DNA of 40,740 nucleotides from DATMNI01 sp035570275 (lineage in GTDB: Bacteria > Acidobacteriota > Terriglobia > Bryobacterales > Bryobacteraceae): contig DATMNI010000113.1 of the NCBI GenBank assembly GCA_035570275.1, positions 1-40,740 of the forward strand, written 5' to 3'. A program made the position numbers and the translations under genes. The notes beneath the pieces were generated by a model. The model did no database searches. It was not told the origin of the DNA and saw only the letters and a program-made list of their open reading frames with translations. Positions 1 through 8,129 of the stretch are shown piece by piece. The first letter of the stretch is position 1. Each line of letters opens with the position of its first letter.

Positions 1-191
1 AGTTCTGCCGCGGGGCCCGGCTAAGGCGCCTGCTCCTCGGCGCGCGAGCGGCTTCGCCGGCCTGGCCGTGCCCGTCGTACCCATTCGCACGGTTCAGGCC
101 GGGAGTCACCGGATGCTCTTTTCGAGTGGCCGATTCGGGACACGCAAGGTGGGCAAGGCCATGTCGTGATCATTCCGGGCGGTTCCGTTGC

Positions 192-1232
192 TCAGGGACG
201 GAATGAGGGTGGCAGCGGATTGCGATCCGGGAACTGTCGTTGGTGCCAGTAGGGATAGGGCACCTGCGACTGACTCGCTTCATCCAGGCGGGCGACCTGT
301 TCGGCTGTCAGTACAAAACTCGCAGCGGCCAAATTGTCGCGCAGTTGCTGTTCATTTCGTGCGCCGATGATGACGGTGGAGATCGTCGGCTTTCGCAGCA
401 GCCAGTTCAGCGCGAGTTGCGGCACGCTCTTTCCGGTGCCGACCGAAACGGACTCGAGCGCATCCACAACCCTGTAAAGCAACTCGTCCGCTACAGGCGG
501 CCCTAGTTCAGCGGTCTTGTGAAGGCGGCTCACCTGCGGAAGAGCCTGGCCGCGGCGAATCTTCCCCGTGAGGCGTCCCCAGCCCAAGGGACTCCACACC
601 AAAGCGCCAATGCCTTCCGTCGCCGCTTGCGGCATCAACTCCCACTCATAATCGCGGCCCACAAGGGAATAGTAGACCTGGTGACCAGCATATCGCGTCC
701 ATCCATACCGCGCGCTGATCGCGAGCGATTTCTGGAGGTGCCAACCCGAGAAATTTGACGCCGCGATATACCGAAGCTTGCCTTGACGCACCGCCTCGTC
801 TAAGGTGGACAGCGTCTCCTCGATAGGGGTCAGGGCGTCGAAGCCATGCATATGATAAACGTCAATGTAATCCGTTTTCAGGCGCTTCAAGCTTCCCTCG
901 ATCTGCCGCTTCAGGTGGTGCCTCGACGAACCGCTGTTGTTGGGACCGTCGCCGAACGGAAACGTCGCTTTGGTGGAAATGAGAACTGTCTCGCGTGCCA
1001 CATGCCGGATTGCCTCGCCAAGGATCTCCTCGGAAAGTCCCTGCGAATACACATCCGCGGTATCGAAGAAGTTTACGCCGGCTTCCAGGCAGACATCGAT
1101 CAGACCCGTAGCTTCTTTCACATCAGTCTCGCCCCACGCCCGAAAGAACTCGGTTCCTCCTCCGAAAGTGCCGGCGCCAAAACAGAGAACCGGAACCCGC
1201 AGACCGCTGTTACCTAACTGTCGAAATTGCAT
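192..1232 (-). CDS. aldo/keto reductase
   Basis: 346-residue cytosolic NAD(P)H-dependent oxidoreductase of the aldo/keto reductase family, (beta/alpha)8 barrel. The family catalytic tetrad is visible: Asp57 in FFDTADVY, Tyr62, Lys88 in LISTKA and His129 in DVYHMHG. The C-terminal part carries the usual cofactor-binding stretch (STVIIGARNEQQLRDNL). Length is normal for the family. The ATG at 1232 gives the standard N-terminus MQFRQLGNSGLRVP, although no strong Shine-Dalgarno precedes it. It stands alone: about 300 bp without a gene separate it from hemL on the same strand. The substrate cannot be told from sequence; members of this subgroup are usually general carbonyl reductases. Confidence 0.93.
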   Translation of the reverse strand: MQFRQLGNSGLRVPVLCFGAGTFGGGTEFFRAWGETDVKEATGLIDVCLEAGVNFFDTADVYSQGLSEEILGEAIRHVARETVLISTKATFPFGDGPNNSGSSRHHLKRQIEGSLKRLKTDYIDVYHMHGFDALTPIEETLSTLDEAVRQGKLRYIAASNFSGWHLQKSLAISARYGWTRYAGHQVYYSLVGRDYEWELMPQAATEGIGALVWSPLGWGRLTGKIRRGQALPQVSRLHKTAELGPPVADELLYRVVDALESVSVGTGKSVPQLALNWLLRKPTISTVIIGARNEQQLRDNLAAASFVLTAEQVARLDEASQSQVPYPYWHQRQFPDRNPLPPSFRP

Positions 1233-1534
1233 ATTGATTGGATACGGGGGGGTTGGCTTTGGTCGCTACCATTTCCCGACGCCTGGCGACAATCGTCCAG
1301 TTTGCCGCCCCGCGGGGTGGCTCGGGCGGAATACGGACCACCCGGAAGGAGGTTCGCGCCGACCCGTGGAGCGCCTACTGGCTCGCCGCCGGGCACTCGA
1401 TTGTGAAGTTGCCGAACCCGAAGAGGCTGCACAAAAAGGTCGCAGCTTGGATGCGGTCGGCGCGGCTGCTTCTCAGCGACCGGGCAACCTTGCCTGTTGC
1501 CGGCGCGCTCGGTCGTACGAGTCGAGCCGCGACG
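1233..1534. other. spacer without a recognisable gene
   Basis: About 300 bp between the hemL stop and the aldo/keto reductase start. Open frames cross it on both strands, but none resembles a known protein and they run into the two flanking genes in the wrong frame. No clear terminator hairpin or tRNA-like fold was seen. Confidence 0.5.
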
Positions 1535-2788
1535 TTAGATGGCCCGCGCCGCCGCGATGGTTGTTTGAATGTCGTCACCGGTATGAGCGGCCGAGACGAA
1601 GGCAGCTTCGAACTGGCTGGGGGCCAGGTAAATGCCGCGCTCCAGCATCCCGCGGAAGAAACGGCCGAAGCGCGCCGTATCGCACTGTTTGGCCGATTCC
1701 CAATCCGTCACCGGCCGGTCTGTGAAGAAAAATGTGAACATAGAGCCGACGCGATTTACGATAACCCCGTCCGGCGGCGCCGCGCAGAGAGCGGCCGCGC
1801 GCGCATCCAACCCGGCGTACACTTCGGGATGTGCCTTCAAGTGGCGAAGCATTGCCAATCCGGCGGCCACCGCCAGCGGGTTGCCTGAAAGCGTTCCGGC
1901 CTGGTAGACCGGCCCCGCCGGCGCCACCATACTCATGATGTCCTTGCGACCGCCATAGGCGCCTACCGGCAGCCCGCCGCCGATTACTTTGCCCAGGGCC
2001 GTCAGGTCGGGCCGAATCCCATAGAGTTGTTGTGCGCCGCCAAAGGCAACGCGGAAGCCGGTCATCACCTCGTCGAAAATCAGTAGTGCGCCGTAGCGTT
2101 CGGTGATCTCGCGCAACGCCCGAAGGTAGCCGGGTTGGGGCGGTACGCAGCCCATATTCCCCACCACCGGTTCCACAATCACGGAAGCGATGTGGTCGCC
2201 GTGAACCTGGAAGGCCTGCTCCACCGCGTCCACCGAGTTGAAGGGCAGGGCAATGGTGGTGTCGCAAAAAGCTTTGGGAACGCCCTGGGTGTCGGCGATC
2301 CCCAGGGTGGCGACACCCGAACCGGCCTTGACCAGCAGCGAATCCACGTGGCCGTGATAGCAGCCTTCGAATTTCACGGTCAGGTCGCGCCCCGTGAAGC
2401 CGCGCGCCACGCGGACGGCCGACATGGTGGCCTCGGTTCCCGAATTCACCAGCCGCACCATTTCGATGGACGGCACGGCGTCGCAAATGGCGTCCGCCAG
2501 ATCGACCTCCGCCTCCGTGGGCGCGCCGAAACTGGTGCCTCGTTCCAGCGCTCCTTCGATCGCTGCCAGGATTTCCGGATGCCGGTGACCCAGCAGCAAC
2601 GGCCCCCAGGAGCCCACGTAGTCGATGTACTCGTTGCCATCGGCATCGAAGATGTGGCTGCCCTGGCCGCGCGCGATGAACACCGGCTGGCCGCCCACGC
2701 TGCGGAAGGCGCGCACCGGCGAATTGACGCCGCCGGGAATCTTCTCCACCGCTCGACGGAACAGTTCTTCGGATCGTGAAGTCTTCAT
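1535..2788 (-). CDS. hemL: glutamate-1-semialdehyde 2,1-aminomutase
   Basis: 417-residue PLP enzyme that converts glutamate-1-semialdehyde to 5-aminolevulinate, the last step of the C5 route into haem and other tetrapyrroles; cytosolic homodimer. The family N-terminus SEELFRRAVEKIPGGVNSPV, the phosphate-binding NSGTEATMSAVR region, the IFDEVMTGFR aspartate and the PLP-binding Lys267 in LTALGKVIGGGLPVGAYGG are all present. The frame stays open far upstream, but the ATG at 2788 gives the family N-terminus. It also forms an ATGA overlap with the stop of the upstream flavoprotein gene, which implies translational coupling. It is the last gene of a three-gene minus-strand operon. Use of HemL indicates tetrapyrrole synthesis from glutamyl-tRNA rather than from glycine. 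Confidence 0.97.
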   Translation of the reverse strand: MKTSRSEELFRRAVEKIPGGVNSPVRAFRSVGGQPVFIARGQGSHIFDADGNEYIDYVGSWGPLLLGHRHPEILAAIEGALERGTSFGAPTEAEVDLADAICDAVPSIEMVRLVNSGTEATMSAVRVARGFTGRDLTVKFEGCYHGHVDSLLVKAGSGVATLGIADTQGVPKAFCDTTIALPFNSVDAVEQAFQVHGDHIASVIVEPVVGNMGCVPPQPGYLRALREITERYGALLIFDEVMTGFRVAFGGAQQLYGIRPDLTALGKVIGGGLPVGAYGGRKDIMSMVAPAGPVYQAGTLSGNPLAVAAGLAMLRHLKAHPEVYAGLDARAAALCAAPPDGVIVNRVGSMFTFFFTDRPVTDWESAKQCDTARFGRFFRGMLERGIYLAPSQFEAAFVSAAHTGDDIQTTIAAARAI

Positions 2789-3978
2789 ATGGACGGTTTG
2801 GCGGGCAGACTCTTGGGCAGCAGACGGGCGAATCCCAGGCTCATGGCGATTTCGTACAGGCTGCCCTTCAAGTTGCGCATCAGGCGGCGTTTCAACCCGA
2901 GGTAGGGCTGCCTGCCGGCGAACAGGTCTTGCATGATGGCGGCGAAGCGGGGGCTGCGCGCGGTGAACTGCACGGTGCGGGTGGTCACCGCCGCCAGCAG
3001 GAAGCGCCCCAGGAAGACGCGCTTGGCGAGGCGCGAGCCAAATTCCAGATCGGCTGCAAAATCGCGGCGCAGCGCGGTCCGGTAATGGGCGGATTGCGCC
3101 GCCAGGTCGCCGGGCGCGGCCAGCAGGCTGCGAGTGGCCAGGTCGGCCGAGCGGATGGCGTAGTAGATGCCCTCGCCGGTAATCGGGTCCACCAGGCCGG
3201 CGGCATCGCCCACCGCCATCCATCCTTCGCCCGCCACGCGATTGTTTCGCCACGACCGGGTTTCGAGCGAGGGCAGCAGGTGACTGTAGAAGGCTGAGCC
3301 CTTCCAACGCAGGCCGCGCTCGTTCATGAAAAGTTCCAGGCGTTGGCGCAGCGATTGGGCTGTCTCGCCTTTGCCGCAGATCCCCACCGAAAGGTGGCCG
3401 CAGCGGGGGAAGATCCAGATATATCCTTCCAGTTGAGGCAGGAATTGGATGTCAATGCCGGCTTGCTCGCCCGGCACATAGTAGCCCAGCGCCGCCATCG
3501 TGTCCGACGGCGTGAGTTGGGTGCCGACCTCGCGCAGCGGATTGCGCGCGCCCGTGGCCACGATGCAGAAGTCGGCCTCCAGGACGCCCGAACCGGTCCG
3601 AAGCCGCCAGCCCGGCCCGGACCGCGACATTCCGGTTACGCGCACTTTTTCGATCTGGGCGCCGGCCCGCCCCGCGCGTTCCAACAGCATGCGGTTGAGA
3701 TCGAAGCGCGAGTAGATCACCATCGGGTCGCCCATTTTCAGGGTGACGGCGGAGGACTTGGGCGCCGCCAGAACGGTCTCGGTGACGAGACGTTTGGGCA
3801 TTCCATTTTCGATGAGGAAGGGATACCGGCTGTAAGCTTTGTAGGTGAGCCCGCCGCCGCAGGGTTTCTCCCAGGCGAGCTTCTCATCGATCAGGGTGAC
3901 GGCCAAGCCGGCAGACGCCAGTTGTTCCGCCGCGAATGCTCCCGCGGGGCCGCCGCCCAGGATTGCGACACGTTTCAT
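2785..3978 (-). CDS. geranylgeranyl reductase family FAD-dependent oxidoreductase
   Basis: 397-residue flavoprotein. The N-terminus has a Rossmann FAD fingerprint (MKRVAILGGGPAGAFAAEQL), followed by the EKPCGGGLT segment typical of geranylgeranyl reductase/lycopene-cyclase-like proteins. The second FAD motif, GWMAVGDAAGLVDPITGEGI, lies near residue 255. Family members saturate isoprenoid double bonds, for example on chlorophyll phytyl chains, archaeal lipids or menaquinone tails (MenJ). No photosynthesis gene is visible here, so a quinone or lipid side chain is the more likely substrate; this is inference. The start ATG overlaps the lipoprotein stop by four bases (ATGA) and its own stop overlaps the hemL start in the same way, so the three genes form a coupled operon. 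Confidence 0.9.
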   Translation of the reverse strand: MKRVAILGGGPAGAFAAEQLASAGLAVTLIDEKLAWEKPCGGGLTYKAYSRYPFLIENGMPKRLVTETVLAAPKSSAVTLKMGDPMVIYSRFDLNRMLLERAGRAGAQIEKVRVTGMSRSGPGWRLRTGSGVLEADFCIVATGARNPLREVGTQLTPSDTMAALGYYVPGEQAGIDIQFLPQLEGYIWIFPRCGHLSVGICGKGETAQSLRQRLELFMNERGLRWKGSAFYSHLLPSLETRSWRNNRVAGEGWMAVGDAAGLVDPITGEGIYYAIRSADLATRSLLAAPGDLAAQSAHYRTALRRDFAADLEFGSRLAKRVFLGRFLLAAVTTRTVQFTARSPRFAAIMQDLFAGRQPYLGLKRRLMRNLKGSLYEIAMSLGFARLLPKSLPAKPSI

Positions 3979-4421
3979 TGCTTCTTGGTCGCGGGCGGCA
4001 GATCTTCCGGTGATGGCATTTTCCCGCCGGCCGCCGGCGCTCCCATGGCTCCGCCGGCATGCGGGTTGGCGCCGCCGGGCACGGCCCCACCTGGGTTGAC
4101 GGCTCCCGGCGCCATGGCTCCGCCGCCATGGCTGCTATCCTGCCGGCCCACCACCACCCATTTGTCGTCCTTCTGTTCCAGGTGATACTTCATCTGCATG
4201 CCCTGCGCGGCATTGGCACCCTTGGCCGCAATCGAGACGGACGCATCGGCCTGATTGCCGTTGAATTGAACCGAATTCAGTGTCACGTCCATTCCCGCCA
4301 TGTTCAGGCCGGCCTGGGTCAGATGATCCAACACGCCCTGACGCACCGCGTCATTGTTTTGACCGCTGCGGTGGCAGGCAGCAAGACAAAGGAGCAGGAA
4401 TGATGCAGCAGCAATTCGCAC
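3975..4421 (-). CDS. small Ala/Gly-rich lipoprotein, first gene of the hemL operon
   Basis: 148-residue predicted lipoprotein of unknown function. From the GTG at 4421 the protein begins VRIAAASFLLLCLAACHRSG, a short lipoprotein signal peptide with lipobox LAAC. A folded domain of about 75 residues follows (QGVLDHLTQAGLNMAGMDVTL and on), ending in WVVVGRQD. Next comes a low-complexity Gly/Ala/Pro/Met tail of about 50 residues (GGAMAPGAVNPGGAV...). The frame stays open up to 4571, but that extension would have no signal peptide at its start, so the GTG is preferred. A TATAAT hexamer lies six bases upstream of the GTG, compatible with a leaderless transcript. The ATGA overlap with the next gene ties it to the operon. 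Confidence 0.7.
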   Translation of the reverse strand: MRIAAASFLLLCLAACHRSGQNNDAVRQGVLDHLTQAGLNMAGMDVTLNSVQFNGNQADASVSIAAKGANAAQGMQMKYHLEQKDDKWVVVGRQDSSHGGGAMAPGAVNPGGAVPGGANPHAGGAMGAPAAGGKMPSPEDLPPATKKQ

Positions 4422-4427
4422 AATCCG

Positions 4428-4433
4428 ATTATA
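4428..4433 (-). promoter_or_regulatory. candidate -10 box for the lipoprotein-reductase-hemL operon
   Basis: A perfect TATAAT on the minus strand, six bases before the GTG start. Transcription from it would begin at or very near the GTG, giving a leaderless mRNA. No convincing -35 box is seen at the usual distance, so this is tentative. Confidence 0.35.
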
Positions 4434-4571
4434 ACTGGCCGCAATGCTGGAATCCGAGCTGCCCCTTCCAGTGATCGCGCAACAACCGGACTCCGCGGGA
4501 TTCAAGTGGATTCGCGGGATTCCGTTTGCAGGCCGCGCGCCTTCCCTGATACGATGAAGACGTCCCTTCAC

Positions 4572-4648
4572 GGTGGGTGTAGCTCAGCTGGTAGAGCGCC
4601 GGATTGTGGTTCCGGTGGCCAAGGGTTCGAACCCCTTCACCCACCCCA
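4572..4648 (+). tRNA. tRNA-His (GTG)
   Basis: Complete 77-base cloverleaf including encoded CCA. The acceptor stem is GTGGGTG (4573-4579) against CACCCAC (4638-4644), with the extra G-1 at 4572 facing discriminator C at 4645, the hallmark of tRNA-His. The anticodon stem is CCGGA/TCCGG with GTG at 4606-4608. The T arm is AAGGG-TTCGAAC-CCCTT. Its 3' end overlaps the antisense 3' end of an integrase gene, so it appears to be the insertion site of a mobile element. Confidence 0.98.
4621..4648 (+). other. presumed attachment site at the tRNA-His 3' end
   Basis: The T arm and acceptor 3' strand of tRNA-His are the classic target of tyrosine integrases, and the integrase gene here stops at 4637, inside this segment. 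I looked for a second copy of this tRNA tail further right in the window and did not find one, so the far boundary of the element is lost or lies elsewhere. Confidence 0.45.
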
Positions 4649-5769
4649 ATACAAAATAAAAGGTTTAGTCCTTTTCGCCTGGAGTGCATTGTACTTTATT
4701 TGTACTTTATGGCCGCCCTCGGCATTCAATTGCGGCTTCTGCTGCGCGCGGTAGTCCGCCATTTTCCTGGCCGCTGTTTTCAGATCCGCATCCGCCACGA
4801 TGTCGTAGCGCTTGTACACGCTTTCCGTCCGGTGGCCACTGATTGACATCGCCACCGAGCGGGCAATGCCGGCGCGCTCCATGTTGCGAATGGCGCTCCG
4901 GCGCAGGTCGTGGAAGTGCAGGCCTTCGAGGCCGGCCTCGGTGCAAGATCGGTCCCATCCCTTGCGGTGGGACCCGAGGCCCCTGCCATTCCAGTGGAAT
5001 ACAAAATCACAACCTGGCGCGCGGCGCTTGTCCTGCCACTCCAACCATTCCGTCATCTCGCCATAGATCGGAAGCGTTCGGGGACGCTTGCCTTTCGCCT
5101 GCCGCTTCTCAATCCGGATCTCACTAGCGGCCATGTCCACCTGGGACCATTCGAGTTTGCGCAGTTCGCCCAATCGGTTGCCGCAGGGGTAGCCAACCAG
5201 CAGCAAGCACTTCAGGTGATCGGGCAGGGCGGCGAGCAACACCTGATACTGACCCTGCTCTATGAAACCTTGGCGCGCATTGTCCTCATCCAGCTTGACG
5301 ATAGTCGGAAGGCGTCGCACCAGCGGCGGGTCTTCCTGGTGGCCCAGCGTGAATCCACGGCGCACAATAGAGAGTTCGCGATTGATCGTTGCATCCGACC
5401 CACCGGTGCACGCCGGTCGGCAACGTATCGCCGCACCTGCCGTGGCCCGAACCGGGATGCCAGCAGCGTGCCAATCGCAGGCTTGATGTGGGATTTGACG
5501 CCACTGCACGTTTCCCAGGTCACGCAGTTCCGCAATTGGTAATCAGCTACCACCAGCGCGCAAAGATCGTCAATAGTGGCACGGTCCAAAGCAACGTCAA
5601 CGTCGCCAGAGGCGACTTCACCGATGCGCTGCTTCAGCAGTTGCTCGGCCACGGCTTTGTCCGTAGAGCCGCTCGATTCAGGAATCTGACGGCCGCCGGC
5701 GGGGTATAAAATCCACCAGATGCGGCCGCGCAATTTGAGGCAGCCAGCACCTTTGGTCCGCCGACGCAT
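4637..5769 (-). pseudogene. phage-type tyrosine recombinase (integrase), one frameshift
   Basis: About 375 residues when the two frames are joined. The N-terminal frame (from 5769) has the Arm-type start RTKGAGCLKLRGRIWWILY and a core-binding domain. The C-terminal frame has the full catalytic set: GNRLGELRKLEW (Arg), Lys in the beta-hairpin, HDLRRSAIRN (His-x-x-Arg) and GHRTESVYKRY (His and nucleophilic Tyr). The frames meet near 5395-5405; one extra G in the run around 5400 would restore a continuous protein, so this is a recent mutation or a base-calling error. The TGA stop (4639-4637) lies within the antisense of tRNA-His. Five bases upstream ends the excisionase-like gene. Confidence 0.88.
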
Positions 5770-5774
5770 GGTGG

Positions 5775-6035
5775 CTATCTTACCCCTGGCGACTGCCGCA
5801 ATTCAATCCAGCGGTCCAGTTCGTGGCGGTCGAGGTGGACCGACCGTCCCTCCCGAACCACCGGGAGGGTGCCGGCGGCGATCAAGTGCCAAACCGCACG
5901 CACGCTGCGACCCAAGTATTTTGCGGCCTCTTCGACGGTCAGCAGCCGATCCGGTTGGCCCGCCTGCATCCGCGCCATCACCCGCTCGGCAATAGCATCC
6001 GCCAGCGCGTCCAGTCCAATGTTGCCTGTGCTCAT
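5775..6035 (-). CDS. excisionase-type helix-turn-helix DNA-binding protein
   Basis: 86-residue protein with a MerR/excisionase-family winged HTH (HTH_17 type) at residues 30-80: LLTVEEAAKYLGRSVRAVWHLI, then a wing ending in HLDRHELDRWIE. Proteins like this direct excision or regulate the integrase of integrated elements. It is five bases upstream of the integrase, and its ATG overlaps the stop of the preceding small gene (ATGA), so the set is co-transcribed. This arrangement (xis next to int at a tRNA) marks the element end. Confidence 0.87.
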   Translation of the reverse strand: MSTGNIGLDALADAIAERVMARMQAGQPDRLLTVEEAAKYLGRSVRAVWHLIAAGTLPVVREGRSVHLDRHELDRWIELRQSPGVR

Positions 6036-6331
6036 GATCGACTCTCCTCTCCCTTCTCAACCAACACCGGAACCTCACGCGGCCGTGAGCGGCACGGCGC
6101 CCGTTTTTTCTCCCATTCCAGAGCGCCCGTTAACGCATCCCTGGTGAGCAATTCCCGCGGATTCTCACATCCTTTCTGCGCCAGCCACAGCCGCGCCCTT
6201 TGAGCCACCAACGAACCTCGGCCGCCGGACCACTGGACGTCGACCATGATGATGGCAGCAGCGGGGTTGCCGTCATCGGAGCCGGACAAAACGACAATTG
6301 AGATCCGGAACTGCCTCACGGCGTAACTCAT
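6032..6331 (-). CDS. small protein of unknown function, integrated-element operon
   Basis: 99 residues from the ATG at 6331, which has a good Shine-Dalgarno (GGGGGA, seven bases upstream). The frame stays open further upstream, but that part is non-coding in look and overlaps the next gene region. The N-terminal half reads as a beta-strand-rich segment (AVRQFRISIVVLSG, AAIIMVDVQW) and the C-terminal half is charged and helical. No family is recognised. It is translationally coupled to the excisionase-like gene by ATGA, so it probably belongs to the element's own machinery. Confidence 0.65.
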   Translation of the reverse strand: MSYAVRQFRISIVVLSGSDDGNPAAAIIMVDVQWSGGRGSLVAQRARLWLAQKGCENPRELLTRDALTGALEWEKKRAPCRSRPREVPVLVEKGEESRS

Positions 6332-6377
6332 AATTCGTCCCCCAGAAACCGTCCCACGGCGCAACCCATGCAAGTAT

Positions 6378-6944
6378 TCAGTGGATGTGGTCAAACGCGG
6401 TCCTGCTCGCGGATTGCCAGGCCGGGTCCTTTTGAATGCCGTGGCATCGCAGGTTCGATGCAAAGCAGGTGTCGGGTGGCCGGACCAAATCGTCTGGGCG
6501 GCAGGCGCTGGTGGGGCAGGACAGGCAATGGTCCCCAGGCACGGGGAATGGATACCCGGTGACAACTCCCGCCGCCCCGAGCAGCACATTCATGGCGGAC
6601 GCGTAATCGGCTTTGTGCTCGGCCGAAAGATCCCGGGTCACCCAAAAATGCATCACCCCGACATCCTGAATTCCCCAGTGCCGATTCGCTGGATCCAGCC
6701 AGCGGTTTGTCAGGTCGAACCGCCGTGCAAACGACACGATGTCGGGGACCAAAGGTCTGATTTTCACTCCTCCATCCCGAAGGTACAAGGCGAAGGCATG
6801 TTTCTTCCGGCGCAAGGAGCGCAGCACGGCATATTCGCCGGTGATTACAATGCCACCAATTGCCAGCGTGTATGGGGATACGGTTTGAAGAATTTCGTTA
6901 CCCCAGACAATATCACGCAGCCGCCGGCATGGCGCGTTCTTCAT
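6378..6944 (-). CDS. hypothetical protein with Cys-rich C-terminus, integrated element
   Basis: 188 residues if started at the ATG at 6944 (an in-frame start at 7007 would add 21 residues; no strong ribosome site decides between them). No family recognised. Residues 20-60 contain a beta-rich stretch (YTLAIGGIVITGEYAVL) and a basic turn (RSLRRKKH). The middle has GVMHFWVTRDLSAEHKADY. The last third has five cysteines including CLSCPTSAC, which could bind metal. It lies 47 bases upstream of the previous small gene, same strand, and is probably the first gene of the element's int-xis operon. Confidence 0.5.
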   Translation of the reverse strand: MKNAPCRRLRDIVWGNEILQTVSPYTLAIGGIVITGEYAVLRSLRRKKHAFALYLRDGGVKIRPLVPDIVSFARRFDLTNRWLDPANRHWGIQDVGVMHFWVTRDLSAEHKADYASAMNVLLGAAGVVTGYPFPVPGDHCLSCPTSACRPDDLVRPPDTCFASNLRCHGIQKDPAWQSASRTAFDHIH

Positions 6945-7157
6945 TGAGCGAGATCGCGACAAGTCCAAGGTACTGAAGGAGTTTCTGCGAACAATTGGAG
7001 AGCGCACTTCGCAGACGAGGCCAGGGCGTCTTCGCGCTCGTGCTTGATCTCCAAAAAGCCGAAAAGGAAGTCAAAAAGCCGCAAAACTGCCAGCGGCGCA
7101 GCGACGGCAGGCGCAAGAACTGAAACAGGCACCGACGGCTGCCAGCGGCATAGCTCT

Positions 7158-7307
7158 ATGGCCGACATCTCCAAAGTTCCCAAGGATCAGTTCGAGGCCG
7201 TCATCAAGGCCCTGCTGAACTCGCCTCTGATGCCCGCCAATGCGATAGAGGGCAAGCAACCGCGCAGGGCCGACGCAAAGAAGCCGGGGCCGAAGAAGCG
7301 GCGCTAG
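7158..7307 (+). CDS. small basic protein, unknown function
   Basis: 49 residues from the ATG at 7158; the same frame is open from a TTG at 7044, which would add a Lys/Arg/Ser-rich extension. The body has a short helix (PKDQFEAVIKALLNSPLM) and a very basic tail ending KKPGPKKRR. It is transcribed away from the int-xis operon. No known domain. Small proteins of this layout are common cargo of integrated elements. No Shine-Dalgarno is obvious. Confidence 0.4.
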   Translation: MADISKVPKDQFEAVIKALLNSPLMPANAIEGKQPRRADAKKPGPKKRR

Positions 7308-7391
7308 AAGCACGCCAAGATGTGCCGCGCTGCTAAACTGATTATGGCCGTCTAGTTCCGGTCTTGCTAACTGGGGCGAAGTGCGGGAACC

Positions 7392-7703
7392 TTGACCTGC
7401 CCGGCGGCCAGCATTTTCAAGGAATCGCTGCAAGGAGCGGTTGCTGCGCCCAGACATGACCTAGAATACTTCTCAGGAGACGGGGACGAAGCCCTCCTGC
7501 TGAAAAGTCTTGCCGCTAGCGCCGAGACAGTGAGTGTTGCCCGCGATGCGTTGTTCCGTTCCACTCATAGCCTGCTCCTGCCGGAATTTACGAAGCGTAA
7601 GACCAATCTCGAAATGGCGCGCGCCGAGTTCGAAAAGGCAACGACGGCGTTGAGGGAATATCGACAACGCAGGCGCGGTCAAGCGGCGACAACTTCCACG
7701 TAG
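7392..7703 (+). CDS. small helical hypothetical protein
   Basis: About 103 residues from a TTG at 7392; the true start is uncertain because there is no clear ribosome site. The protein is predicted mostly alpha-helical, with a C-terminal heptad-like stretch (KTNLEMARAEFEKATTALREY) that could form a coiled coil. It follows the small basic gene on the same strand at 84 bases. No family recognised; coding status rests on composition and an uninterrupted frame. Confidence 0.4.
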   Translation: MTCPAASIFKESLQGAVAAPRHDLEYFSGDGDEALLLKSLAASAETVSVARDALFRSTHSLLLPEFTKRKTNLEMARAEFEKATTALREYRQRRRGQAATTST

Positions 7704-7898
7704 CCCACTACCCCTGAAGTCCGTTTCAGCTTAGCAGCCATGCTCACCCGTGTGCCGAAGAACTGCCCTACGGGCTTTGTTAGCCTCGGCGTGCGCCGCT
7801 TCGGACTTTGCGAGTACTCCGCTACCATGCATTTCTTTTTCTCGCAGACCACTGCCTATCGTGGTCGAAGTTTCGCGTTGTTGGCAAGTAGACAATCA

Positions 7899-8064
7899 CG
7901 AAAATTTCTGATTCCCGGCCTCTGGGATATGCACGTTCACCTGAGCGGCGCCACCGATTTGGAGGCACAGCTGTTCGTCGCAAACGGCGTCACCCAGCAT
8001 TCGCGAGATGGGCGGCAACCTAGTGATGATCGATTGGCTGCGGCGCAGGATCGATCATACACAA
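7899..8064 (+). pseudogene. amidohydrolase fragment (frameshifted)
   Basis: A clear relic of a metal-dependent amidohydrolase (imidazolonepropionase-like family). One frame reads KFLIPGLWDMHVHLSG, the metal-binding His-x-His signature on strand 1, then LEAQLFVANGVT. About 7996 the homology moves by one base into SIREMGGNLVMIDWLRRRI, the next conserved block of the same family. Only about 55 codons remain of a protein usually over 400 residues long, with neither a start nor the later metal ligands. It is one of several broken genes in this stretch. Confidence 0.7.
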
Positions 8065-8129
8065 TAAGCCAACGCGCGAAACGGACACGGAACCGGGCAT
8101 CCTATTTCACGCTGGACTGCACACGGCCG

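Noticed and set aside
1535..3307. 590-codon frame giving hemL a 173-residue N-terminal extension
   Set aside because: The extension is antisense-frame sequence of the flavoprotein gene; the family N-terminus and the ATGA overlap fix the start at 2788.
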